The notes under the pieces were generated by a model, which saw only the letters and a program-made list of their open reading frames with translations, was not told where the DNA came from and ran no database searches. A stretch of 6,410 nt of DNA from Fidelibacterota bacterium (GTDB taxonomy: Bacteria; Fidelibacterota; Fidelibacteria; Fidelibacterales; Fidelibacteraceae): the NCBI GenBank assembly GCA_023134755.1, contig JAGLUM010000365.1, positions 1-6,410 of the forward strand. The letters are read 5' to 3'. Of this stretch, positions 1 through 6,388 are shown one piece after another. Numbering within the stretch: position 1 is the first letter of the stretch; each line of letters opens with the position of its first letter. The position numbers and the translations under genes are program-made.

Positions 1-250
1 ATCGGGGTGACCGTTCCGGGAGAACAAAAATTTCACCACAACCGTATATTTTGCGGTGCTGGTTATCGGTTCACCATGATTTTGGGGATTAAATACCGTA
101 AGAAACAGGCATGCCTGTTCCTGAAGGACGCCACTCTATGTAAGAGCAACCTCTTGTGCTATCCTATGGGGAAAAATATTAACTGCACAAGTCGCTGAAT
201 AAAACACTAGACACGACGACACACAAAAACTTGGATTTAGTTTTTGGATA
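1..250 (+). other. Non-coding, potentially structured region (unassigned RNA candidate)
   Basis: No convincing protein gene lies here. The only sizeable open frame (7-198, plus strand) starts with no Shine-Dalgarno sequence in view and encodes a Cys/Lys-rich peptide without recognisable motifs. Read as plus-strand RNA, the sequence can form an enclosing stem 6-12/68-75 with one bulged base. This holds a hairpin 13-16/22-25 and a stem 35-37 plus 41-44 pairing with 54-57 plus 61-63, so bases 1-80 resemble a three-way junction. A second domain could be closed by 85-89/161-165. It would hold the palindrome at 104-119 and a hairpin 142-146/151-155 with loop CAAC. A 7-bp stem, 225-231/239-245, precedes the terminator at 258-284, which would also work on this strand. 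I see no hallmark of RNase P RNA, tmRNA, 6S RNA or a common riboswitch. The 5' end may lie outside the window. Pairings were found by eye, and degenerate intergenic DNA remains possible. Confidence 0.3.
104..119. repeat. 16-bp perfect palindrome
   Basis: AACAGGCATGCCTGTT is identical to its own reverse complement. It could be a dimeric-regulator operator or, as RNA, a 6-bp stem with a CATG loop. It lies inside the unassigned structured region, immediately before a TTCC-TGAA-GGA element, so the RNA reading is somewhat favoured. No start codon with a good ribosome-binding site lies nearby to suggest a promoter-operator role. Confidence 0.45.
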
Positions 251-257
251 CAAAATA

Positions 258-284
258 AAAAACCCCGCGTTTAACGGGGTTTTT
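258..284 (-). terminator. Bidirectional Rho-independent terminator
   Basis: CCCCG (263-267) pairs with CGGGG (275-279) around a 7-nt loop. The stem extends by five A-T pairs (258-262 with 280-284). On the minus strand it lies 18 nt past the symporter stop codon and is followed by a run of U, so it ends the glycosidase-symporter transcription unit. On the plus strand the stem is followed by TTTTTGTTT, so it could equally end a transcript coming from the left edge, such as the candidate RNA at 1-250. Confidence 0.85.
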
Positions 285-302
285 GTTTAGTTGTCGATAA
301 AA

Positions 303-2141
303 TTAATCAATTTTCACTTCGGTCGATAAGTGACGGTACCAGGTAAAATACAATCCGACACTCAGTGCAATAAAGATCAGTCCGAGTATTAACGCCTGAG
401 ACCAGGATTTAAATACCAGATTCATCATGAACATAAACAGGGTTAGTTGCCACGGAACAGCCAGAATAGTAGAAATAATGTCACGCCGATTCTCACGTTT
501 AATTTTTGTCTGTGCCACTTCTGGCAGCATCAATTTATATTTACCCCAGGCACCAAATGGCCGGGTAACATTATAAAAATTCTGAGTTATTTTTTCATCT
601 GTGGGTGCGGTAGCCAGAGTTCCGATAATAATTCCCAGGAGGGACATTAAAGAAGCGGCAAGGAAAGAAAAATATTCCGGTACCATTGCGTCTGGGATAA
701 CGCCAACTTTTATAAGTAATTTCCAAAGGATTGCTGTGAGCATACCGGAAGCAACCCCAAGAGCATATCCGTATCCATTTACCCGGTGCCAATACCAGCG
801 TACCAGCTGCGGGATCAAGAGACCGGCTCCGAGTCCCATGGTGATCCATGACCAGATCTCATTTATATTCTTAATAAATATACTTAGTATTAAGCCCGAA
901 ACCACAATCAGGATCGAGGCCCAATAACTCTGTCTCATAAGATGTTTTTCACTTGCATTTGGATTGATATGTTGCTGATATATATCTTTTACCCAATAGG
1001 CTGCACCCGCGTTCACGGTTGAATCAAAGGTAGACATAGCTGCAGCCATCAAGCATGCAATCAAAAAGCCTTTTATTCCTATCGGGAGTCCGGACACAAC
1101 CATCGGCAGGACCATTTCAGGATCAGTGATCCGTGTTCCCAAAGAAATACCCCAAATGGCTAATGCGGCAATAAAAGGCCAACGAAAGGAAAGAAGACCG
1201 GTCCAGAAAAGGGATAACAATCCTGCTTCTTTATCATTCTTGGCAGCATAATAACGTTGGATCATGTAATTTCCGGTACCGCCGCTACCCTCCAGGATAA
1301 CTTTAAATAGGTAGAACATAACCAATATACCAAATACATTATACATAGAATAATCCGATTCGGCAGGGATGTTCAGATGCCACTGCGGAGCAAGACTGGT
1401 CCACTCTCTCAGGGTTGTACCCAAATGCATAAAACCGCCATCTTTTAAGGGAAGCGCGACCGAAAATTCATCCGGTAACTGAATACCAAGTGCCCGGATA
1501 ACAATGTAAATAATTGCAATAAAAATAAGAATACCCTGGAAAACATCAGTCCAGATCACTCCATATAAGCCGGATGCAACCGTATAGATCATAGCAATTG
1601 AAATTAAGATCAATGCTGCCCAAAATTCGGTTCCAATCGTGATAGATCCAATATGGAGAACCCATGACTGAGGAATTCCAAGAAAGGTATCCAGAAATTT
1701 TCCGCCGCCAATGGCAAAATAGGTAATCATTGCAATGGTAAAAATGATAGAGGTAATTGCCTGAATAAAACGTGCCAAATTACCTTGTTTACCATTACCA
1801 AAACGCAGACTCATCCATTCGGCAACAGTCATCACCTTGGAGCGTCGGTTCCATTTACCCATGTAGATCATGAGGAATGCCATGATCAATGTAACACCAC
1901 CACGGATCTCAATATAAAATCCTTTGGCGCCAATGGCATAAATTAATGCAACGATGATCATGGTGCCACTGATATCAAGGTTGGATGACATTCCGGATGC
2001 GCCCAGTGCCCACCAGGGGATATTCCGGTTTCCAAGGAAGTAGGATTCAATTCCTTCTTTTGCTTTTTTTCGCATTAGCAGGCCGACAATGACCATTGCG
2101 CAAAGGTAAACACTGACGATAGTATAATCTACAGCATGCAT
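303..2141 (-). CDS. Sodium:solute symporter (SSS family)
   Basis: A 612-residue polytopic inner-membrane protein of the SSS family (TC 2.A.21), which couples inward Na+ flow to uptake of a small solute. Hydrophobic segments run throughout, roughly 14-15 by eye, starting at residues 5-23. The family pattern G-L-x-G-V-x-x-T-D-x-x-Q is at about 191-202. The segment GIKGFLIACLMAAAMST (355-371) leads into S374 and N377. A367, S370 and T371 align with the Na2-site residues of the Vibrio galactose symporter, and the first core helix (GASGMSSNLDISG, 47-59) also fits. A soluble stretch follows residue 510, then two or so more membrane segments (554-602), longer than minimal family members. The ATG start has AAGGAG (2148-2153) with a 6-nt spacer. 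It lies 82 bp downstream of the debranching enzyme gene on the same strand, so a sugar or glucan breakdown product is a plausible substrate. This is inference: the family also carries amino acids, vitamins, nucleosides and sialic acid. Confidence 0.92.
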   Translation of the reverse strand: MHAVDYTIVSVYLCAMVIVGLLMRKKAKEGIESYFLGNRNIPWWALGASGMSSNLDISGTMIIVALIYAIGAKGFYIEIRGGVTLIMAFLMIYMGKWNRRSKVMTVAEWMSLRFGNGKQGNLARFIQAITSIIFTIAMITYFAIGGGKFLDTFLGIPQSWVLHIGSITIGTEFWAALILISIAMIYTVASGLYGVIWTDVFQGILIFIAIIYIVIRALGIQLPDEFSVALPLKDGGFMHLGTTLREWTSLAPQWHLNIPAESDYSMYNVFGILVMFYLFKVILEGSGGTGNYMIQRYYAAKNDKEAGLLSLFWTGLLSFRWPFIAALAIWGISLGTRITDPEMVLPMVVSGLPIGIKGFLIACLMAAAMSTFDSTVNAGAAYWVKDIYQQHINPNASEKHLMRQSYWASILIVVSGLILSIFIKNINEIWSWITMGLGAGLLIPQLVRWYWHRVNGYGYALGVASGMLTAILWKLLIKVGVIPDAMVPEYFSFLAASLMSLLGIIIGTLATAPTDEKITQNFYNVTRPFGAWGKYKLMLPEVAQTKIKRENRRDIISTILAVPWQLTLFMFMMNLVFKSWSQALILGLIFIALSVGLYFTWYRHLSTEVKID

Positions 2142-2163
2142 GTTGATCTCCTTATAAAAATCA

Positions 2164-2193
2164 TGTATAGTATCCGCTCCAATGTATTGTAAA
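2164..2193 (-). promoter_or_regulatory. Possible internal promoter for the symporter gene
   Basis: On the minus strand TTTACA (2188-2193) is followed by TACTAT (2167-2172, 15-nt spacer) or TATACA (2164-2169, 18-nt spacer). Neither spacing is ideal, and AT-rich gaps often give such matches. No terminator hairpin is visible in the 82-bp gap, so read-through from the glycosidase gene is at least as likely. Confidence 0.2.
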
Positions 2194-2223
2194 AATCAAA
2201 AAAAACACAAATCTATTTATATA

Positions 2224-4284
2224 TCAATGTTTTATTAAAATAACCCCGGAACCGGGCTCAAGGGTAATATAATTCAGTATATGTTTATTGTTGAAGGGAT
2301 GTGTGCTGAATAAATACGACCACATGCCTCCGGGTAAATTATAATATGCCGATTTATCCTGTGAGCCATTTATCATGATGATAAATTCATTATTATCATT
2401 TGGATTCGGCATAATATGATAGCCAATTCCAAATTTACTGTCGGCATAAAAGGGTTCAAGCAATTCACGCGGAGTTTTTCGCAATTGCGGATAAACCTGG
2501 CGCAACCGCAACATAGCAGAGTAAAAATCAATAAGTTCCTGATTCTGTTTTGCAATAGTATAATTAATGTAGTTTGTGGAATTATCTTTATTATATGAAT
2601 TGTGATCTGTTTTTCCCTGTTGCGGATCGGAAATATCATTCACTTCAATGATCTTACTGCGACCGAATTCCTGTCCGGCATGCAGCATAGTAATGCCCTG
2701 TGAACTACCCAGAATAAAGGCACCAAGCTTGTGAAAACGCAGTTCTTCAGGAGTAAGCTTCCCATGAGTTATAATATCCTCAATAATATCATTTTCGCTG
2801 TTTTTTCTTAGATAAAGTCGCACAAAATCACCAAAAGTATTATCATCATGGGATTCGAGATAATTAACAGAATGCCGCGCATCAACATACTGTCCGCCGT
2901 CTCGACGCAGGGAACCCATTAAAAAGCGCATTACATTGGTCCGGGAAACACCTTCGTCCCAGCGACCGAAAATAAATCCCGGGCGATTATAAGGATTTTG
3001 TCCTTTAATGCCATTGCGGAACTGATCATTCCAGGATGACCATCCCAGATCACTGAAATGGTCGGGATTATAGGTTCCGCCCCAAGGCTCCGCGATGATG
3101 ACAACATTCGGGTTCACCTTTCTGGCTTCACGAATGATTTGTTTTAGGGTTTTGTCATCGATCATAGAAGCCAGATCAAAACGAAATCCATCGATATGAT
3201 ATTCCTGCATCCAATACAGCACACTCTCAACAATTAGTTTACGCGCCATGGGGCGCTCAGTTTTGAAATCATTGCCACAGCCGCTTATGCTGATAAAGTC
3301 ACCATCCTCATCCAGACGGTAATAATATTTTTTATCGATCAATTTAAATGGGTTAAGATCATAAGTGCTGGTGTGATTATATACTACATCCATGATCACA
3401 GCAATCCCGGATGTATGCAGAGCTTTGACCATAGTCTTAAATTCCTCGACAGCTCTTCCCTTGTCGTCAATGTAAGTATCCGCTTCCAGATTTCCGTGCG
3501 AACTATAATAATTTTCCGGCGCAAAGAAGAAGGTACTCATGTATCCCCAATGATTGCGGGCATAAGGATTCCAGGTGTTGAACAATGCAGTTGAGGTATC
3601 TTTATAAGGAATCTCAATATTGGCAAATTCCTGCAAAGGTAGGAATTCCACTGCATTAACGCCGAGTTTTTTTATGTAATTGATTTTGTCAATCGCGGCC
3701 AGATAGGTTCCCGGATTATCCGCATTTGCGCTGGGATGTGCCGTAAGGTCCCGAACATTAGTTTCGTAAATAATTAGATCACGCGGATCTTTAATGGCAA
3801 TCCAAGTATCGCTACCCCAGTCAAAACTGCTTTTATGAATATAGCTTCTGGCATTAATATGATAATTATTTTGTGTGGAAACGGAAATAGAATACGGATC
3901 AGCTATCAGAGTGCTTTGATTAAATATATCACCGTTATCATTTTCTGCACGGATATAATATCCGTAGTATTTATTCCACAGACGTTTATTAATAAATATC
4001 TCCCACACACCTTGATCATCACGGTGCATATAGTAACTGGCATAGGCAGGACCTTTTGCTGATTTAAACAGGGCAAGTTCCACTATCGCTGCGCGAGGTG
4101 CAAATACCCGAAAAACAGAGTGACCGTTTTCAACGTGATATCCCAGAGCCTTATTGGAATACAGCTTATCAAATTGTGATACAGAAAATGGAGTTTCCGG
4201 TTTTACCGGCTGAGTCGTTGAGTCCTGAAATGCACAATGAAAAAAAGGTATAACAACAAGTAAAAGCAGGGACACTTTTTTCAT
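2224..4284 (-). CDS. GH13 alpha-glucan debranching enzyme (pullulanase-type), exported, probable lipoprotein
   Basis: A 686-residue glycoside hydrolase of family GH13, expected to hydrolyse alpha-1,6 branch linkages in pullulan, starch or glycogen. Residues 1-16 form a Lys-plus-hydrophobic export signal ending at Cys17. The sequence before the Cys (FFH) is a poor lipobox, so lipidation is likely but not certain. Residues ~45-135 resemble a CBM48 beta-sandwich (VFRVFAPRA). The catalytic barrel spans about 165-600: region I DVVYNH (299-304), region II DGFRFD with nucleophile D370, region III IIAEPW with acid/base E399, and region IV ESHDD with D480. All catalytic residues are intact. SGCGNDF (334-340), the AGQEFGRSK segment (536-544) and HNSYNKDNS (561-569) favour type I pullulanase. 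HWGYMSTFFFAPE (245-257) and AEPW instead recall isoamylase/GlgX. A C-terminal beta domain covers ~605-686. The ATG has GGAGAA (4293-4298) with an 8-nt spacer. Its symporter neighbour supports a role in external glucan use. Pullulanase is favoured over isoamylase, with exact specificity open. Confidence 0.85.
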   Translation of the reverse strand: MKKVSLLLLVVIPFFHCAFQDSTTQPVKPETPFSVSQFDKLYSNKALGYHVENGHSVFRVFAPRAAIVELALFKSAKGPAYASYYMHRDDQGVWEIFINKRLWNKYYGYYIRAENDNGDIFNQSTLIADPYSISVSTQNNYHINARSYIHKSSFDWGSDTWIAIKDPRDLIIYETNVRDLTAHPSANADNPGTYLAAIDKINYIKKLGVNAVEFLPLQEFANIEIPYKDTSTALFNTWNPYARNHWGYMSTFFFAPENYYSSHGNLEADTYIDDKGRAVEEFKTMVKALHTSGIAVIMDVVYNHTSTYDLNPFKLIDKKYYYRLDEDGDFISISGCGNDFKTERPMARKLIVESVLYWMQEYHIDGFRFDLASMIDDKTLKQIIREARKVNPNVVIIAEPWGGTYNPDHFSDLGWSSWNDQFRNGIKGQNPYNRPGFIFGRWDEGVSRTNVMRFLMGSLRRDGGQYVDARHSVNYLESHDDNTFGDFVRLYLRKNSENDIIEDIITHGKLTPEELRFHKLGAFILGSSQGITMLHAGQEFGRSKIIEVNDISDPQQGKTDHNSYNKDNSTNYINYTIAKQNQELIDFYSAMLRLRQVYPQLRKTPRELLEPFYADSKFGIGYHIMPNPNDNNEFIIMINGSQDKSAYYNLPGGMWSYLFSTHPFNNKHILNYITLEPGSGVILIKH

Positions 4285-4333
4285 ACTGATGGTTCTCCAT
4301 TTGATACAACATTAAATATAAGAATATTCCCGG

Positions 4334-4347
4334 TGAAAGCGCCACAT
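4334..4347. promoter_or_regulatory. cre-like / LacI-family operator candidate
   Basis: TGAAAGCGCCACAT matches 12 of 14 positions of the catabolite-responsive element consensus TGWAARCGYTWNCW, including the central CG. It lies 50 bp upstream of the debranching enzyme start codon, where an operator for a carbohydrate gene would be expected. CcpA itself is a Firmicutes protein, so here a LacI/GalR-family local regulator would be meant. Its right half is imperfect and no second copy was found, so chance is possible. Confidence 0.22.
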
Positions 4348-4426
4348 ATTTTTATCTGTGTTCAAGAAATGAAAAACGGAAGGAATGAATAAGATATAAA
4401 CAAAATATAATTATCCTCGAATTTCA

Positions 4427-4455
4427 TTGTATTCTTATTGTTCATTCAGTATTTT
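4427..4455 (+). promoter_or_regulatory. Candidate promoter of the SRP RNA gene
   Basis: TTGTAT (4427-4432) and TATTTT (4450-4455) are separated by 17 nt. The second element ends 4 nt before the first base of the SRP RNA closing stem, the right distance for a transcription start at about 4460. The hexamers are only partial sigma70 matches, so the call rests mainly on position. This promoter would also serve dnaX if transcription reads through. Confidence 0.4.
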
Positions 4456-4459
4456 TAGT

Positions 4460-4560
4460 TGACCTCAGGCCTTCGTCGGCGGTATATTTGCTGAACCCCG
4501 TCAGATCCGGAAGGAAGCAGCGGTAAGCGATTATTCTGTGCGTCAAGTTCCCTGGGGTCA
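4460..4560 (+). ncRNA. ffs: Bacterial small signal recognition particle RNA (4.5S type)
   Basis: This is the RNA scaffold of the signal recognition particle. It binds Ffh and, with FtsY, directs ribosomes making membrane proteins to the translocon. The hallmark is the apical domain at about 4498-4523: TCAG, then TCC-GGAA-GGA with the GGAA tetraloop at 4509-4512, then the AGCAGC side of the Ffh-binding loop, closed by CCG/CGG. It closely matches the E. coli 4.5S core. The ends pair as TGACCTCAGG (4460-4469) with CCTGGGGTCA (4551-4560), ten pairs including one G-U, giving about 101 nt. There is no room for an Alu domain, so it is the short form, unlike the ~270-nt Bacillus RNA. A TTTT run follows the closing stem at once, so the stem may help 3'-end formation. 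It lies 29 nt upstream of dnaX. Exact ends are inferred from pairing. Confidence 0.95.
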
Positions 4561-4575
4561 TTTTCATTTATTAGC

Positions 4576-4592
4576 AGGGGAACAGAAGATTG
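4576..4592 (+). promoter_or_regulatory. dnaX ribosome-binding site and TTG start
   Basis: AGGGG (4576-4580) lies 9 nt upstream of the TTG at 4590-4592, a modest Shine-Dalgarno match. An in-frame TAG at 4572-4574 blocks any start further upstream. The conserved DnaX N-terminus (KYRPQQFEDVIGQEHI) begins at residue 9, and no in-frame ATG appears before the ATP-binding core. The start must therefore be the TTG. Both the start codon and the ribosome-binding site suggest modest translation. Confidence 0.75.
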
Positions 4593-6272
4593 AGTCATCA
4601 AGTTATCAGTTTAAAGTATCGCCCTCAACAATTTGAGGATGTCATTGGGCAGGAACATATTACTGTGACATTAAAAAATGCCATTAAGAAAAACCGTTTG
4701 GGGCATGCGTATATTTTTTCAGGTTCGCGTGGTACCGGCAAAACCACCACTGCCCGTTTGCTTGCGAAGGTGGTCAATTGTGAAAATCCGCAAAACGGCA
4801 ATCCCTGTAATGAATGTATAAGTTGCCGGGAAATCACCGAAGGCCGTAGTCTTGATGTACTTGAAATCGACGGTGCATCCAATCGTGGCATTGACAGTAT
4901 CCGGGATTTGCGCGAACAGGTAAAATACCCGCCGACACGCGGGAAATATAAAGTCTATATTATTGATGAATTTCATCAAATTACCAAAGACGCGTTTAAC
5001 GCTTTACTAAAGACACTGGAAGAACCTCCCAAACATATCCTGTTTATTTTTGCGACCACTGAGTTGCAGAAGGTACTGCCAACAATTTTAAGCCGTTGTC
5101 AGCGTTTTGAATTTAAACGCATTCCCATTCTGCAGGTTATAGATCTACTGCGTGACATTGCCCAAAAAGAGGGCATTGTCATCGATGAGGATTCATTATT
5201 GTTGATCGCAAAAAAAGGAGACGGGAGTATTCGCGACAGTGAAAGTATCTTGGAACAAGTAATTGCCTTTTCCAACGATGATATCAACTATGAATCTATT
5301 CTGAACATTCTGGGTGTTATCAGAGAAGATGTTTTTTTTAAGGTTTATAATGCCATGATTAGCAGGAAAGCAGATCAGGCCCTGCAATATATTGACGATA
5401 TGCTGATGCGCGGGTATGATCTGGTGGAGTTTGTATCAGCCTTTTCCATATTTTTACGGGACCTTTATATAGTCAAAGTTCATGGGTCACCCGATATTCT
5501 TAATACTACAGGAAACCTGCGGAAGGAATATCACTCTCTGGCACAATCTCAGGATGAACGCACTCTGATCCGTATGCTGTCAATTGTTAATGATGAACTG
5601 CCAAAAATATCCCGTTCCAGAAATATTAAAATTCTAGTGGAATCCCTGTTTATTAAATTATCACACCTGCAGGATTTTGTGGATCTTGATCGTGTGTTAC
5701 AACAGGTAAAACAAAAAGAAGCTATCTCCGCGGCACATCCTCAGGCACCCACGACATCCAAACCGAAAGCAAATCCGGTAGCAAAATCTACGCCCTCCCC
5801 GGCTGCACCGCGCTATCAGAGTCCCATACTTACACCAAAAGTCAATACATCCACCGATATGCCTGAGTCAGCACAACAAGAAATTAAAAAAAGTGAAAAT
5901 AAAGTAATCGAAAAACCCGTAAATAAAGAGATATCCCCGGTAAAACTCGAGGATCTTAAGGCTAAATGGCAGGAAGTTATTGATTGTGTTCAACCAAAGA
6001 AACCGGCCATTGCGGGACTCCTGTGTCGCGCGGGCATCCTGCAGATCCAGGACGGAACAGTTATTTTGGGTGCCGAAGATGATTATTCGTGCAAATCACT
6101 GCAGCGTGCCGCGCAAATTATCCGCACCTGTTTAAAAACAGTACATGGAGTTCCTCTTTATGTCCGCATTGAGAAAAGCAAAGTTCTGGAAGAACAGCGA
6201 GTTATTAAAAATAAGGATATTGATAAAGCAACTCAACAAGTAATTCAAAGTTTGGACGGCGAGTTAATTTAA
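4590..6272 (+). CDS. dnaX: DNA polymerase III subunit gamma/tau (clamp loader)
   Basis: The AAA+ ATPase core of the clamp loader, which opens the beta sliding clamp and loads it onto primed DNA; the tau form also organises the replisome. Of 560 residues, domain I opens with KYRPQQFEDVIGQ and has Walker A GSRGTGKTT (45-53). A zinc site uses C64, C73, C76 and C79, Walker B is IIDEFH (124-129), sensor 1 is at FATTE, and the SRC motif with its arginine finger is at 168-170. Sensor 2 is GSIRD, with R215. Domain III, the oligomerisation collar, spans about 235-370. A Pro/Ser/Lys/Ala-rich linker covers 376-448. A folded C-terminal domain (450-530, starting LEDLKAKWQEVID) resembles the tail domain of many non-enterobacterial DnaX proteins. 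It is shorter than E. coli tau (643). Start is TTG, 29 nt after the SRP RNA, a linkage found in other bacteria. A7 at 5886-5892 in the linker may allow slippage to a gamma-sized form. No terminator follows. Confidence 0.97.
   Translation: MSHQVISLKYRPQQFEDVIGQEHITVTLKNAIKKNRLGHAYIFSGSRGTGKTTTARLLAKVVNCENPQNGNPCNECISCREITEGRSLDVLEIDGASNRGIDSIRDLREQVKYPPTRGKYKVYIIDEFHQITKDAFNALLKTLEEPPKHILFIFATTELQKVLPTILSRCQRFEFKRIPILQVIDLLRDIAQKEGIVIDEDSLLLIAKKGDGSIRDSESILEQVIAFSNDDINYESILNILGVIREDVFFKVYNAMISRKADQALQYIDDMLMRGYDLVEFVSAFSIFLRDLYIVKVHGSPDILNTTGNLRKEYHSLAQSQDERTLIRMLSIVNDELPKISRSRNIKILVESLFIKLSHLQDFVDLDRVLQQVKQKEAISAAHPQAPTTSKPKANPVAKSTPSPAAPRYQSPILTPKVNTSTDMPESAQQEIKKSENKVIEKPVNKEISPVKLEDLKAKWQEVIDCVQPKKPAIAGLLCRAGILQIQDGTVILGAEDDYSCKSLQRAAQIIRTCLKTVHGVPLYVRIEKSKVLEEQRVIKNKDIDKATQQVIQSLDGELI
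5886..5896 (+). other. Possible slippage site in dnaX (A7 run followed by -1 frame stop)
   Basis: The normal frame reads AAA AAA AGT (K433 K434 S435) across seven consecutive A. One step back after K434 gives AAG then TGA (5894-5896), a 435-residue product close in size to E. coli gamma (431). A one-base shift the other way gives V-K-I-K and then TAA (5905-5907), 438 residues. Both would keep domains I-III and lose the C-terminal domain. I see no strong downstream hairpin and no upstream Shine-Dalgarno-like stimulator. The base before the run is T, so classic tandem tRNA slippage is not ideal. Transcriptional slippage or single-tRNA slippage would be needed. Confidence 0.35.
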
Positions 6273-6276
6273 ACTA

Positions 6277-6303
6277 TTGACAAAGACCAATTATTAGTAT
6301 AAA
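6277..6303 (+). promoter_or_regulatory. Candidate promoter for the gene after dnaX
   Basis: A perfect TTGACA (6277-6282) is followed, after a 15-nt spacer, by TATAAA (6298-6303), five of six matches to TATAAT. The spacer is shorter than the usual 16-18 nt. The site begins just after the dnaX stop codon and about 110 bp before the next start codon. With no terminator visible after dnaX, it may supplement read-through. Confidence 0.35.
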
Positions 6304-6388
6304 TTTATTCGATTAAATATATAGTAATCACGGATAAAACATACACAATCAAGGTGAAACTAATTAGTAAATGTTAAGGAGTTGTTAT

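Noticed and set aside
7..198. Open frame of 63 codons at the left edge, plus strand
   Set aside because: No Shine-Dalgarno is visible before its start, the composition is unlike a known protein, and the DNA is better explained by RNA-like pairings.
1..250. 6S RNA, because of short resemblances to E. coli ssrS (GCATGC followed by TTCC, and CGACGACACA)
   Set aside because: The matching bits are spaced very differently from 6S RNA, and the region does not fold as one long interrupted hairpin with a central bubble.
595..927. Overlapping open frames of 84 and 108 codons inside the symporter gene, on both strands
   Set aside because: They lie wholly within a strongly supported coding frame, lack family motifs and are shadow frames.
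4285..4459. Small gene or mobile-element trace in the divergent intergenic region
   Set aside because: No open frame with a ribosome-binding site, no terminal inverted repeats and no target duplication were seen. It is adequately explained as a divergent promoter region.
5210..5216. In-frame A-AAA-AAA slippery heptamer in dnaX
   Set aside because: A -1 shift would stop at 5240-5242 and give about 217 residues ending at the sensor 2 region, which would not be a functional clamp-loader subunit. It encodes Lys-Lys in a conserved motif region and is probably incidental.
6302..6320. AT-rich hairpin after dnaX (ATTTA ... TAAAT) as a terminator
   Set aside because: The stem is only five A-T pairs with no U-run after it, too weak for an intrinsic terminator.
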